Shown: positions 53,923-64,000 of the stretch, piece after piece | How the letters are laid out: every line of letters starts with the position of its first letter | How positions within the stretch are numbered: the stretch's first letter is position 1 | The notes under the pieces: model-generated | The model's input: the letters and a program-made list of their open reading frames with translations, nothing else | Database searches by the model: none | Told to the model about the DNA's origin: nothing | Source of the DNA: Microstegium vimineum | Lineage: Eukaryota > Streptophyta > Magnoliopsida > Poales > Poaceae | Length of the DNA stretch: 64,000 nucleotides | Assembly: GCA_022036555.1 (NCBI GenBank) | Contig: CM039120.1 | Location: 34,249,716-34,313,715, forward strand | Direction of reading: 5' to 3' | Program-made: the position numbers and the translations under genes

Positions 53923-54894
53923 TTGTTGCATGCTGGGATCATTTATCCTGTGCCGCACATTGAGTGGGTAAGTCATGTTCAAGTTGTTCCTAAGAAAAGT
54001 GGTATGACCGTTGTTAGAAATGAAAGAAATGAATTAATTCCACAGAGAACTGTCACGGGTTGGCGTATGTGCATAGACTATAGAAAATTAAATAAAGCTA
54101 CAAAGAAAGATCACTTTTCGCTACCCTTCATTGATGAAATGCTAGAACGTTTGGCTAACTACTCGTTCTTTTGTTTTCTTGATGGTTACTCTGGATACCA
54201 CCAAATTCCTATTTATCCTAATGATCAAAGAAAACCCACTTTTACATGTCCATATGGAACCTATGTTTATCGTAGAATGTCTTTTGGATTATGTAATGCT
54301 CCTGCTTCTTTTCAAAGATGCATGATGTCTATATTTTCTGATATGATTGAAGAAATCATGGATGATTTTTCTGTTTATGGAAAAACTTCTGCTGATTTCC
54401 TTGAAAATTTAGATAAGGTTTTGCAAAGATGTGAAGAAAAGCACTTAGTCCTTAATTTGGAAAAACGTAATTTTATGGTTAGAGAAGGAATAGTTCTAGG
54501 ACACCTAGTGCCTGAAAGAGGTATAGAGGTAGACAAAGCTAAAATTGAAGTTATTGAACAACTACCTCCACCTGTGAATATAAAAGGAATCCGAAGCTTT
54601 CTTGGTCACTGTGGTTTTTATCGTCGCTTTATAAAAGATTTTTCTCATATTGCTAGACCACTGACTAGTTTGTTAGCTAAGGATGCTCCTTTTGAATTTG
54701 ATGACACATGCTTGAAATCTTTTAATATCCTTAAAGAAGCGCTCATCTCTGCACCAATCATTCAACCCCCTGATTGGTCTTTACCTTTTGAAATTATGTG
54801 TGATGCTAGTGATTATGCTGTGGTGGCAGTTTTGGGACAAACTAAAGATAAAAAGCACCATGCAATTGCTTATGCTAGAAAAATAATGACATGA
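53923..54894 (+). CDS. Athila-like reverse transcriptase, copy 2
   Basis: AGIIYPVPHIEWVSHVQVV, GWRMCIDYRKLNKATKKDHF, FCFLDGYSGYHQIPI (first catalytic Asp), CPYGTYVYRRMSFGLCNAP, EEIMDDFSVYG (catalytic Asp pair), FLGHCGFYRRFIKDFSH, then the RNase H start FEIMCDASDYAVVAVLGQ. Compared with the usual EVFMDDFSVYG, about four residues before the DD box are missing, perhaps through a small deletion between ATGGA repeats. The high match to Athila RT is family knowledge. Confidence 0.92.
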   Translation: MLHAGIIYPVPHIEWVSHVQVVPKKSGMTVVRNERNELIPQRTVTGWRMCIDYRKLNKATKKDHFSLPFIDEMLERLANYSFFCFLDGYSGYHQIPIYPNDQRKPTFTCPYGTYVYRRMSFGLCNAPASFQRCMMSIFSDMIEEIMDDFSVYGKTSADFLENLDKVLQRCEEKHLVLNLEKRNFMVREGIVLGHLVPERGIEVDKAKIEVIEQLPPPVNIKGIRSFLGHCGFYRRFIKDFSHIARPLTSLLAKDAPFEFDDTCLKSFNILKEALISAPIIQPPDWSLPFEIMCDASDYAVVAVLGQTKDKKHHAIAYARKIMT

Positions 54895-55884
54895 GCACAA
54901 CTTAATTATGCGACTACTGAAAAAGAGATCCTGACTAATGTTTATGCTATAGATAAATTTAGATCTTACTTAGTTGGAGCAAAAGTAATTGTTTACACTG
55001 ATCATGCTGCTTTAAAATATCTACTCACTAAGAAAGATGCTAAACCTCGTTTAATCAGATGGAATCTTCTACTCCAAGAATTCGATTTGGAAATAAAGGA
55101 TAGGAAAGGAGTAGAAAATCCTGTGGCTGATCACTTGTCTAGAAATATATTTGAGAATTCGCAGGAACTACCTATCAATGACTCCCTAAGGGACGACATG
55201 TTATTCAAGGTAACAAAATCAAACCCTTGGTAAGTGAATATTGTCAACTTTATGGTTGCAGTTCATGTACCACAAGGGGAGAATAAAAGAAGGCTTATAT
55301 ATGAGAGTCGTCTCCACATATGGGACCCACCATACCTCTTCAGAGTGTGCGCAGATGGCTTGCTCAGAAGGTGTGTGCCGACGGAGGAAGGCATTCAGAT
55401 CAAACAGAAATGACATTCAACACCATATGGAGGGCATTATGGGGCATTCAGCACTCATGCAAAAATTTGGCAGAGCGGATTCTTTTGGCCAACCATGTAT
55501 GAAGACACCAAGGATTTTATCCAGAGATGTGGATCATGTCAAAGGCACGGGAACATCAACTCAAGAGATGTCATGCCACTCACCAACAATCTCTAGGTAG
55601 AGCTCTTTGATGTATGGGGAATTGATTACATGGGACCGTTCGTAAAGTCAAGGAATTGCGAGTACATCTTGGTGGCAGTAGACTATGTATCCAAGTGGGT
55701 AGAAGCCATGCCATGCAAGTCAGCTGATTTAAAACATTCTAGAAAGATGCTCGGAGAGATAATATTTCCAAGATTTGGAACTCCAAGAATGGTGATAAGT
55801 GATGGAGGAACACATTTCATGGATAAGAAGTTTCACTTATACCTGACAAGTCATGGAATCCTTCACAATGTTGCTACTCCATAC
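54895..55884 (+). pseudogene. Athila-like RNase H and integrase, copy 2, cut by B3
   Basis: After a TGA at 54892: ATTEKEILTNVYAIDKF and VYTDHAALKYLL (RNase H), NPVADHLSR, an integrase zinc finger in a changed frame with YGGHYG and CGSCQRHGNIN, then WGIDYMGPFVKS (first Asp, 55620-55650), VISDGGTHFMDKKF (second Asp, about 55795). The catalytic Glu lies beyond the B3 insertion at 55885. Stops at about 55232, 55411 and 55597. Confidence 0.87.
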
Positions 55885-57684
55885 TGAAAGGTCCTAGATG
55901 GCTAGAAGGGGGTGAACAGCCTAATAAAAATTCTACAAACCACTAGAGCAAAGGTTAGATAACACTTAAGAGAAGCTTTTTTCTCTAGCTCTACTAGGGG
56001 TGCAAAGCCACCTATCCAAGCAATTCTAGTTAGTCGAGTGCCTAAGATACAATAGCAAAATCCTAGGGCACTTAACACAAGCTAGCAAGAACAACTAGCA
56101 AGCTAACTAGACAAGATATGAACAAATGTAAATGCTAGGAGGAGGATGATTGTTATACCGATTCCTTGTGAAGAGGATATACCAATGTGAAGAACAATCA
56201 CAATAAGATCATCAAGAGTAGCCGGGAGACGATATTGACACACGATTTTTCTCCCGAAGTTCACTTGGTTGCCACCAAGATAGTCCCCGTTGTGTCGACT
56301 ACTCAAGTGGTGATTCGATGGCTAATAGGCAATGACAAGCCTAGCCCACTAACTTGGGCGCCACAAGAATCCACCCAAATGAGAGTAACTCAATGACATG
56401 AGCAATCCACTAGAGTTACCCTTTGGCACTCCGCCGAGGTGGGTACAAGCCCTCTCACAATCGATGAAGCCGGCCACGAACAATCACCAACACATGCCGA
56501 AGCTTCTCCTCAATCGCCAAGCCGTCTAGGTGTTGGCAAACACCAAGAATAACAAGAAATCCCGCGGCGATGACGATGACCAAGTTCCACTAAGATGCAA
56601 TGCAATGATCAATGCACTTGGTTCACTCAAACTCTCACAAGAATGCAATTGAAGCAAAGAGAGATGAGTTGGGGGGCTATCTCAAGCAAGCACAAAGAGT
56701 GAGAATGAATGGGAGGTGCAAGAGGGAGCCCTAGGAGCCGGCCAAGACAATTATATATCCTCCACCACCGAGCTAGCCGTTTTGCCCCTTTTCCATTGAA
56801 ATTTGTGCCAGTCCGGACGCTATTTGCCTGGGGGTCCGGACCTTCGCATGCGTGTCCGGACCCTCCTTCACTTTGGAACTAGCCGTTGGCGCCCTTTCTG
56901 GTGCCGACGTGTCACCTCCGGATGCACTGAACAGTGGCGTCCGGACTCAATCTAGAGAGAGTCCAGAGAGCTCCATTGCTCCGGACTCGCAACCGGAGTC
57001 CTGCGTCCGGACCATGCTTAGAGTCCGGATGCTACACAGAGAGCATCCAGAGAGCTCTTTTCATCCGGACGGTTGACTGGAGCCCTACGTCCGGACCTTC
57101 ATCAGCATCCGGACCTCTTGTCTAGAAAAGCCGAGGGCTAGGGTATGACACCGGACGCATGTGTGTTAGTCCGGACCGAGCATCCCTTGCGTCCGGACCT
57201 CTTCTCTTTGTCCAAACGAGTTCCTTCTTCTTCTCCAAGTCTTCAAGTGCTAACACCTTGTGATCCATCTCTTGTTCACCTGTGTTAGCTTTTACAGTAT
57301 ATTTCTTGGATTATATTTGGTTCTTTGTGTCACTTAGGTTCATTTTATATGTATGCCATGCAAACCTAGTGGCACATGATAACCGTAATCGAAACGAGTT
57401 TTCCCTTCTTGATAGTACGACTATCTATCCTAAAGGTGATCACACTCTCTATAGTGTCTTGATCACTAAACCAAAAATGGCCCTATGATATACCTTTGCC
57501 TTGAGCCCATTTTTGTTTTTCTCTTTCTTCTTTTCCTTAGTCCATAAAGCACTTGATCAATGCACCATTGTCATCCTTCTTGCTCCATGTGTCAAGGTGG
57601 ATTACCCTATCTTGATTATACACTTAGTACAAGGGTTAGTCCATAGGTTTCATCGATTAACCAAAACCAAAAAAAGGTCTTTCA
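55885..57684 (-). repeat. B3 3' LTR (family B)
   Basis: 1800 bp. The minus strand reads TGAAAGACC to CTAGGACCTTTCA, the same ends as B1. TCCGGAC-type words are dense at 56815-57200. Confidence 0.93.
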
Positions 57685-58670
57685 ATCTCCCCCTTTTTGG
57701 TCATTGATGACAACCTTTCACAAAGGAATATATATGATGAAAATTTTCACTTTGGTAGTATTAGCTCCCCCTACATATGTGATATATGAGTTTGGTTCAT
57801 TTTGATCACATATGCATGAATATGAATTGTGGGAGAGTGAATGCTACCAAATGATGCTAAGGTGTGTAGGATGGACCTTTGAAGCATGATACCAATCCGA
57901 GTGCAATGTGAAACCATCCTTAGCACCAAGAATGCCTAGAAAACACATGAAAACAACTTTGAGAGAACTAGATACCATATGAAAATATAAACACCTAATC
58001 ATGCTAGTTCTTCAAGCACCATATCATTTAAGTTTCTAGCATTCACCACACAAGCTTATCATGAATATAAGTACATATGCAAGCAAACACTTATGAATGC
58101 ACAAAGATATGCAACAACTTTATTCATAGGCTTGCTCCCCCTACTTGTGTGCTTTCATTTTCTCATTTTCAAAAAATAGTTTTCTTTGTTGTACTACTTA
58201 CTTCTCCCCCTTTGACATCTATTATCATAAAAGATGTGCTCAAAGGATTGATTATTGGATAGAAGCTTAGTTGTCGTTCAATCTAGATTACTTGCCCCAA
58301 GGTATTTAACTCGGTTTAAACCATGGACAAGCTTGTTCACACATCCTAGAATGGTTATCTTGCCCATGTTGAGCTAAACATTTGAAGTTCACATTCTAGA
58401 TCAAACACTAGGATTGCAAGCCCACAAATATGTCATATGCTACCACTAGATCATATCAAGCATAGAAGCAATAGTGGTACCATATAATCATCAAAACATT
58501 TGATTTTCATGAATGATCCTAATTAATTGATGTCTAGATGCACTAACAAGTTCTAATGAAGATGAATGACATGGCAATCAACTTGTACCTTGCATAACTC
58601 GAAGGAGAGGCATGTCATATATGGGAGTGCATCAACACATATTTGAGAAGTCAAGAATGTTCAATTCATT
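57685..58670 (-). other. B3 PPT and 3' untranslated region
   Basis: The minus strand AAAAAGGGGGAGAT abuts the LTR (57685-57698). More GGGGGAG tracts are at about 57766, 58136 and 58203. I see no coding frame. Confidence 0.78.
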
Positions 58671-59005
58671 TCATAGCATGCAAAACCTCTTCTCATCGAG
58701 TGGCTTGGTGAATATGTCGGCAAGTTGATCATCGGTGCCAACACCTGTGATTTTGATATCCCCCTTTTGTTGATGGTCCCTAATGAAGTGGTGCCTCACA
58801 TCAATGTGCTTGGTTCTTGATTGTTGGACCGGATTGTTGGTTAGCTTCACCGCACTTTCATTGTCACATAGCAATGGCACTTGCTTGAATTTGATTCCAT
58901 AGTCATCCAAGGTTGCTTTCATCCAAAGCAATTGAGCACAATAAATACCCGCACTTATGTATTCGGCTTCGGCGGTAGAGAGTGCAACACTACTTTTCTT
59001 CTTTG
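58671..59005 (-). CDS. B3 RNase H C-terminal part
   Basis: KKSSVALSTAEAEYISAG has the conserved AEAEY motif; then LLWMKATLDDYG, LLCDNESAVKLTNNPV, SRTKHIDVRHHFIRDH and DQLADIFTKPLDEKRF. A small frame change near 59005 separates it from RT. Confidence 0.88.
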
Positions 59006-59009
59006 ATTA

Positions 59010-59878
59010 CTAAGATACAAGTGACATGCCTAGTATTTGACATGTGCCCGATGTGCTTTTTCTATCAATCTTGCATCCCGCATAGTCGGAGTCCGAATAT
59101 CGAATCAACTCAAAGTTCGACCCCTTGGGATACCACAATCTAACATCTTGTGTATGCTTTAAGTACCTCAATATTCTCTTTGTAGCCTTCAAGTGACTTT
59201 CTCTTGGAGAGGCTTGGAATCTTGCACACATGCATACACTAAATCTTACATCCGGCCTAGAAGCGGTCACATAGAGTAGGCTTCCAATCATAGACCAATA
59301 CAACTTTTGATCCACCATGTTGCCACTAGCATCACTATCCAAGTGTCCATTAGTGCCCATTGGAGTGCTAATGCCTTTAGAATATTCTAAGCCAAACTTC
59401 TTCATCATATCCTTGATGTACTTGCCTTGACTCACAAAGGTGTCATTCTTCAATTGCTTGATTTGAAGACCAAGGAAGTAGCTAAGTTCACCAATCATTG
59501 ACATTTCAAACTCATTTGCCATCATCTTGCCAAAATATTCACAAAATTCTTGGTTGGTTGAACCGAATATGATATCATCCACAAAGATTTGAAGCACAAA
59601 TAGATCCTTGCCAAGCTTCTTGGTGAAGAGAGTAGTGTCAACCTTCCCCATGATGAACCCTTTTGATAGAAGGAAGTCCCTCAATCTTTCATACCATGCT
59701 CTAGGTGCTTGCTTCAAGCCATATAAAGCCTTCCTCGACTTGTACATATGGATGGGCTTCTTATCATCTTCAAATCTGGGAGGTTGCTCAACATATACTA
59801 GCTCATTGATATATCCATTCAAGAAAGCACTCTTCACATCCATTTGGTATAACTTGACGTTGTGTGCACATGCATAGG
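59010..59878 (-). CDS. B3 reverse transcriptase and RNase H start
   Basis: ACAHNVKLYQMDVKSAFLNG, YGLKQAPRAWYERL, IFVDDIIFGSTNQ (xxDD box; Phe in place of Tyr), MIGELSYFLGLQIKQLKND, YVTASRPDVRFSVCMCARF, RILRYLKHTQDV, YSDSDYAGCKIDRKSTSG. The N-terminal side is cut by A6 at 59878; residues beyond that in the raw frame come from the A6 LTR. Confidence 0.92.
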
Positions 59879-61455
59879 TGCGAACACATGGTGGATAAGT
59901 ACCCATGTAGTTCAGTTTTGTGATGAGTGATTGCCTAACACTTGAGTATTTCAGTTTGAGAGGTTATACTAACCTCTTGCGAAAGCATGTGTGTGCCTGT
60001 CTATCGGCTTGTGGTGTGCAGGTGCTATGCCTAGTGACACTGGTCAATGGCATGGAGAAGCTCGAGTAGAGGCTTGTCGTGCCTATGGACTGAGAGCGGT
60101 GAAGGACGGAAGCGGGGCTCGGACTGAGGGACCATGGGCGCCGACGGACTAGCTGTGGTGGCTAGTGCTTGGCACCGGCGAGTGCGAGAAGACATGGAGG
60201 TAGACCGAGTCGACCACGTCAAGACGGTGGACGAGCGGGTTTGGTGGTTTGGGCCTCAAAACCATCCGAGGACGGTTTCCGAGTTTGGGCCTCCAAACTC
60301 GGGGTCCGGTAGTTGAGCCCAAAGCTACCAGTGACGGGTTTCCTAGGTTTGGGCCTCAAAACCTTGGCGGAGCTTCCAAGGAAGCGGGGATGGCACATGG
60401 CGGAATCCTGGAGGTTGCGTCGAGGCGACGGCAACTCCCGGCAGGAAGTGGGGTCGTCCATTCAAAATGCGGGAGATATTTTCTGGAGCTTGGACTGCAA
60501 TGCTTAGGCTAGGTAGTTCACTCAATGTATCTAGGGGGGTCTTTGGGAAATAGCCAAAGCCTGATAAGTAGGGGGTGAAGGGGTATCCCTCATCCCATCT
60601 CTTGAACCCTAATAATTTTGCCCCACCTCTCTCTCTATCCTCTCTCTAGTTCATGAGATCCCTAGGTTGTTTTCACCAACCTCTGTAAGAACTTGAGTTT
60701 GTTGCGAGGAATCGGAGGTCGTAACCTCCGTAAGCCATGGTGGCTTCGATTTCTTGATCGTGTCCCCGTTTTGCTTTTGCTCTCTCTTTTTCCGGAGATG
60801 ATGTCTCTTTGTAGGTAGTAGCTTTGCAAAATCCGTTTAAACCAAGTTGTTCGTATTCGAGAGGAGCATCTTTGCACTGAATGATCCATCCTCAAACCTC
60901 TCGAGGACGCTGATCGGGCGAAATCTTTGTTGTGTTCTTCGTTCATAAGTTTCTCCCCTAAATTCTTTGTTTCCCTTCAATCCGAACCAAATCGAGTGAT
61001 GATTTCTTCGGGATAGCTCCTTCATAGCACTAAAGTCATGCCTACCAAGTTGGGTTGCTAGTGGAGATCATTTGATTAGGATTTGGGAAGATTTGGCGGA
61101 GAGAAAAACGATTTTCACTTTTCCTGCGTTCTGCTCGGGGGCGCCGGACGCTAGGTCGTGCTGACGTCAGCGTCCGTCGCTCGCTGTGTCTGCGCAATTT
61201 AAGTTGGCGCCGGACGCTCGCTATCGTCCGTCGACCACGCGCCAGACGCGTCTGTCGGTTTTGAGAGTTGCAGAGCTCTCTGTTCGTTTGCGTCGGACGC
61301 TCAGCAGCATCCGTTGGGGTACCTCCAGATGTGTCCGTCGACTGGAGGAGCTCTCTGTTTTTTCTCTGTGTGTTTTGCGTCAGACGCTCGTTAGCATCCG
61401 TCGAGTGTCCGTCAAACGCGTCCGTCGCCTGACTGACCTCTCGGGTTGCTCTCTG
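59879..61455 (+). repeat. A6 left LTR, truncated on its U5 side
   Basis: Begins TGCGAACACATGG. A segment is missing at about 60239 compared with other copies. It ends at GTTGCTCTCTGTTCGA, where integrase starts. CGTCCGTCGC-type words at 61140-61435. The last 63 codons of the antisense frame remain (60031-60222). Confidence 0.88.
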
Positions 61456-62280
61456 TTCGATATCTAATTTTGAAATTGCAAAATGAGCTACCTAAGAATG
61501 CCATGAGAGCTATCCGCAGTGATAATGGCACAGAATTCAAGAATGCTCACTTTGCAACTCATAGCTCTTCTTTGGGTCTCGATCACCAGTTTTTCTCACC
61601 TCACACTCCCCAACAGAACGGTGTTGTTGAGCGCAAGAATCGGACCCTTGTTGAGTTGGCCAGGACGATGCTCGATGAGCATAGGACTCCGAGGCGGTAT
61701 TGGGCCGAAGCACTCAGTTCTACTTGCTATGTTTCCAATCGCATTTTTCTCCGAGCTTTCAAGAAGAAGACTTCTTATGAGTTGTGATTTGGGAGACCAC
61801 CCAAGGTAAGTCACCTACGGGTGTTTGGGTGCAGGTGCTTCATCCTCAAAAAGGGCGGTAAGTTGGATAAATTTGAATCACAGTCTTCTGACGGTATCTT
61901 TCTTGGTTATTCTACTCACTCTCGTGCTTATCGTGCACTTAACCTTGAGACTAACCGAGTGATGGAGACTTGTGAGATTACTTTCGATGAGACTATGCCC
62001 TGTTTTTCCACTGCTTTTGAGCTTGCAGGTGATGATGAGGTGAACACTAGCATCTTTGTGGAGGAGGAGCAGGACGACGCCGATTGGGGTGATCTCGAGC
62101 CAACTCCACTGGCTGCCCTCGTAGACCCTGCAACGTCCACTTCGGCTCACGGTCCCGATCCGACTACTTGCTCTACATGGGGGCCGTTCGAGCAGCTTCC
62201 TCAGCCGGTGCTCGTTGCACTTGAGGGAGCTCCAGCTGCTGTCGAGGGGGAGGCCACCTTGTCCAGGCTGGTACACGACC
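61456..62280 (+). pseudogene. A6 integrase fragment
   Basis: IRSDNGTEFKNAHF (second Asp), QQNGVVERKNRTLVELA (Glu), SSTCYVSNRIFLRAFKKK, a TGA at about 61785, then FGCRCFILKKGGKLDKFE, FLGYSTHSRAYRALN and the acidic linker ending in EGEATLSRL. Both ends are abrupt joins to LTR sequence; TTCGA is shared at the left joint. Confidence 0.88.
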
Positions 62281-62480
62281 GGTGAGTTTCCGGTGAGTTT
62301 TGCTCCACTACTGGTGAGCTCTCGTTTCTCCGTTTTCGTTTGAATCCCCGCTCGCGTTGCTCGGGGAAGGTTGAGCACCCAGTAACTGGGTTTGGTTTTT
62401 GGGAAGAGTGGCCCGAATATTTCGAGAGAAATTTGAGGCTCCCATTCACCCCCCCTCTGGTCGTTGTTCTTGGTCCTTCA
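62281..62480 (+). repeat. A6 right LTR remnant (terminal about 200 bp)
   Basis: GGTGAGTTTCCGGTGAG to TCTTGGTCCTTCA, followed by ATAGG. Confidence 0.87.
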
Positions 62481-62485
62481 ATAGG

Positions 62486-63340
62486 GCAATAGAATTCTAA
62501 TTGCCTCTAATCTTGCAACCGGTGTATAAGTTTCTCCAAAGTCAAGACCCTAAACTTGAGTGTATCCTTGAGCTACTAATCTTGCTTTTTCCTCATAAAT
62601 ATACCATCTTGATCTTGCTTGTTTCTAAATACCGATCTTGTGCCAATCACATTGTAGTTCTTGGGTCTTTCAACTAGTTCCCAAACTTGGTTTCTAGTGA
62701 AATTATTGAGCTCTTCATGCATAGCATTGACCCAATCAACATCTTGTAGGGCTTCATCAATCTTTGTTGGCTCTATGGATGATACAAAGGAATAGTGCTC
62801 ACAAAAGGATGCCAATCTTGATCTTATTTGAACACCACTTGTAATGTCACCAACAATTTGATCAATGGGGTGATCTCTTGCTATGTTGGTCGGTTGGAGA
62901 GTTGGAACTTGATTGCTTTAGCTTGGTTGAGATGAACTAGCAACTTGTTGATCTTGCACTTGAGAACCACTAGCTTGCATTTGAGGTGAGTTGAGCACTT
63001 GATCTTTCTCATCTTCAATGTCAATCACTTTCCTAGGCCGAATATCACCAATATCCATGTTCTTCATAGCCTTTGACAATTGAGGACCACTCACACCTTC
63101 TAGATTCTCATTTTCAACTTGAGAGCCATTGGTTTCATCAAATTCAACATCATGAACCTCCTCAAGTATACCACTAGCCGAATTCCACACTCTGTAGGCT
63201 TTGCTTGTGGTTGAGTAACCAAGTAAGAACCCTTCATCACATTTCTTGTCAAACTTCCCAAGTCTTGTGCCTTTCTTCAAGATGTAGCATTTGCACCCAA
63301 AGAATCTAAAGTATGCAATGTTGGGCTTTCTTCCATTCAA
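62486..63340 (-). pseudogene. B3 INT-RT linker and integrase C-terminal part
   Basis: 62576-62815: SFVSSIEPTKIDEALQDVDW, MHEELNNFTRNQVWELVERP. 62918-63340: NGRKPNIAYFRFFGCKC, ILKKGTRLGKFDKKCDEGF, LLGYSTTSKAYRVWNSASG, EFDETNGSQVENENLEG. Stops and frame changes lie near 62550-62620 and 62917. It runs up to the A6 insertion on the left. Confidence 0.85.
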
Positions 63341-63343
63341 TAG

Positions 63344-63821
63344 CTAATATGGTGTCTTCTCCATCAATGGGTGACAATACAACCGGTTGCTAGAGTAGCA
63401 AGCGGTATTGATAGCTTCGGCCCAAAAGGATTGACTCACATTGTACTCACTAAGCATAGATCTTGCCATGTCAATCAAGGTTCTATTCTTCCTCTCAACA
63501 AGACCATTTGATTGTGGAGTGTACTTGGCCGAGAGTTGATGTTTGATTCCCAATTCATCACATAGCTCTTCAACTCTTGTATTCTTGAATTCACTACCAT
63601 TGTCACTTCTCACTTTCTTGATAGTGGTTTCAAACTCATTGTGACATCTCTTGACAAATGATTTGAATGTGGCAAATGTATCACTTTTGTCATTGAGAAA
63701 GAATACCCAAGTATATCTTGTGAGATCATCCACTATCAAAAATTCATACTTGTTCCCTCCAATGCTTGTGTATGTTGTTGGTCCAAATAGATCCATGTGC
63801 AACAACTCAAATGCTCTACTA
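63344..63821 (-). CDS. B3 integrase core
   Basis: LLHMDLFGPTTYTSIGGN (first Asp), LIVDDLTRYTWVFF, VRSDNGSEFKNTRVEEL (second Asp), QSNGLVERKNRTLIDMA (Glu): a complete DDE triad. NTACYSSNRLYC follows and a TAG at about 63343 ends it. The N-terminal zinc finger is beyond the CACTA insertion at 63822. Confidence 0.92.
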
Positions 63822-64000
63822 CACTACTAACTTTTTACCCTATCACATCGGCTCAATTTTGTTGTAATAGGGAAAAAAATTGATGTAATAGCTTGGTATG
63901 ACATCAAATTCGCGTTTGATGCGAGCCCATGCAAGAAACCTTGATGCAATAGCTTATCGCATCGAGGTTTTGTGGTTGATGCGACATGCTTGCTATTGCA
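63822..64000 (+). mobile_element. CACTA-type terminus, element continues past the right edge
   Basis: CACTACTAACTTTTT begins exactly where B3 integrase coding stops. The three bases before it, CTA, are the size of a CACTA target duplication. GATGYRATAGC/ATCGCATCGAGG words recur within 180 bp in direct and inverted form, as in CACTA subterminal regions. The transposase and far end are not visible. Confidence 0.7.

Larger units (their letters stand above)
37825..55884 (+). mobile_element. Athila-like Ty3/gypsy copy 2, host of A4 and cut by B3
   Basis: Partial 5' LTR, primer site, gag and protease region to 39795, then (after A4) linker, RT, RNase H and integrase from 53399 to 55884, where B3 is inserted. 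The gag/protease region and the linker are in one frame across the A4 insertion, with TSD AATAG on each side. The rest of integrase and the 3' LTR are not in the window. Confidence 0.9.
59879..62480 (+). mobile_element. Family A chimeric mini-copy A6, TSD ATAGG
   Basis: Plus strand, 2602 bp: LTR start and body (59879 to about 61455), an integrase fragment (61456 to about 62280), then the last 200 bp of an LTR (62281-62480). ATAGG flanks it at 59874-59878 and 62481-62485. It lacks gag, protease, RT, RNase H, primer site and PPT. Confidence 0.92.
55885..64000 (-). mobile_element. Family B Sirevirus-like element B3, 5' part beyond window
   Basis: Minus strand. The 3' LTR (55885-57684) is next to a PPT, then 3' untranslated region, RNase H, RT (interrupted by A6), INT-RT linker and integrase, where a CACTA end enters at 63822. 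It is inserted in Athila integrase; CATAC at 55880-55884 is the expected target duplication, with its partner outside the window. Confidence 0.92.

Noticed and set aside
59879..59906. Extension of the B3 RT frame into MGTYPPCVR
   Set aside because: Those codons come from the A6 LTR start; RT coding ends at the insertion point 59878.
1..64000. CRISPR arrays, operons, rRNA genes, bacterial or organelle content
   Set aside because: No regular spaced repeats, ribosomal RNA sequence or prokaryotic gene layout is seen; all coding traces are plant transposon proteins.

Overview
The window is plant nuclear DNA made almost wholly of nested transposable elements; I see no host gene I can defend. Sirevirus-type Ty1/copia elements, Athila- and Tat-like Ty3/gypsy elements and CACTA (En/Spm) coding genes with GGTTGGTAATACC-type palindromes point to a grass (Poaceae), probably a large, retroelement-rich genome. 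Species cannot be fixed from sequence alone. I name two copia families by their LTR ends. Family A starts TGCGAACACATGG and ends CTCGGTCCTTCA. Family B starts TGAAAGACC and ends CTAGGACCTTTCA. Both encode Sirevirus-like proteins.

Left part. Copy A1 (1-6743, minus) runs in from the left edge: RT, integrase, protease, gag, 5' LTR. It sits in a Tat-like gypsy remnant (6744 to about 10500) that has a plus-strand PPT and LTR but carries an antisense, intron-containing plant-mobile-domain (PMD) gene. Next is a CACTA element (about 10510-23690, minus) with a TNPA-like gene and a TNP2 transposase. It is split by a family B solo LTR (12459-15078, TSD GCCTC), which itself holds another solo LTR (13137-13933, TSD GGAGG), and by a gypsy-like solo LTR (21898-23215, TSD ATTAT).

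Middle. A 5'-truncated family A copy, A2 (24468-30358, plus), abuts a family B copy, B2 (30399-35320, minus), that holds a family A solo LTR, A3 (33160-35125, TSD GAAAG). Two Athila-like gypsy copies follow in tandem (35321-37824 and 37825-55884).

Right part. The second Athila copy is split by A4 (39796-53393, minus, TSD AATAG), a family A deletion derivative. A4's LTR is in turn split by A5 (42071-52803, plus, TSD CACGT), the only copy with both LTRs complete. The Athila integrase is cut by B3 (55885 to past the right edge, minus). B3 is cut in RT by A6 (59879-62480, plus, TSD ATAGG), a chimeric mini-copy, and in integrase by the end of a CACTA element (63822 onward).

The insertion order is readable: Athila, then A4, then A5; and Athila, then B3, then A6 and a CACTA. 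Every gag-pol set carries stops, frameshifts or lost catalytic residues, so no copy looks autonomous. The less routine signals are a 393-nt antisense frame kept open in four family A LTRs, repeated PBS-like and PPT-like motifs before the 3' LTR, dense short GC-rich palindromes in the LTRs of both copia families, two TSD-flanked deletion derivatives of similar layout, and the antisense spliced PMD gene.
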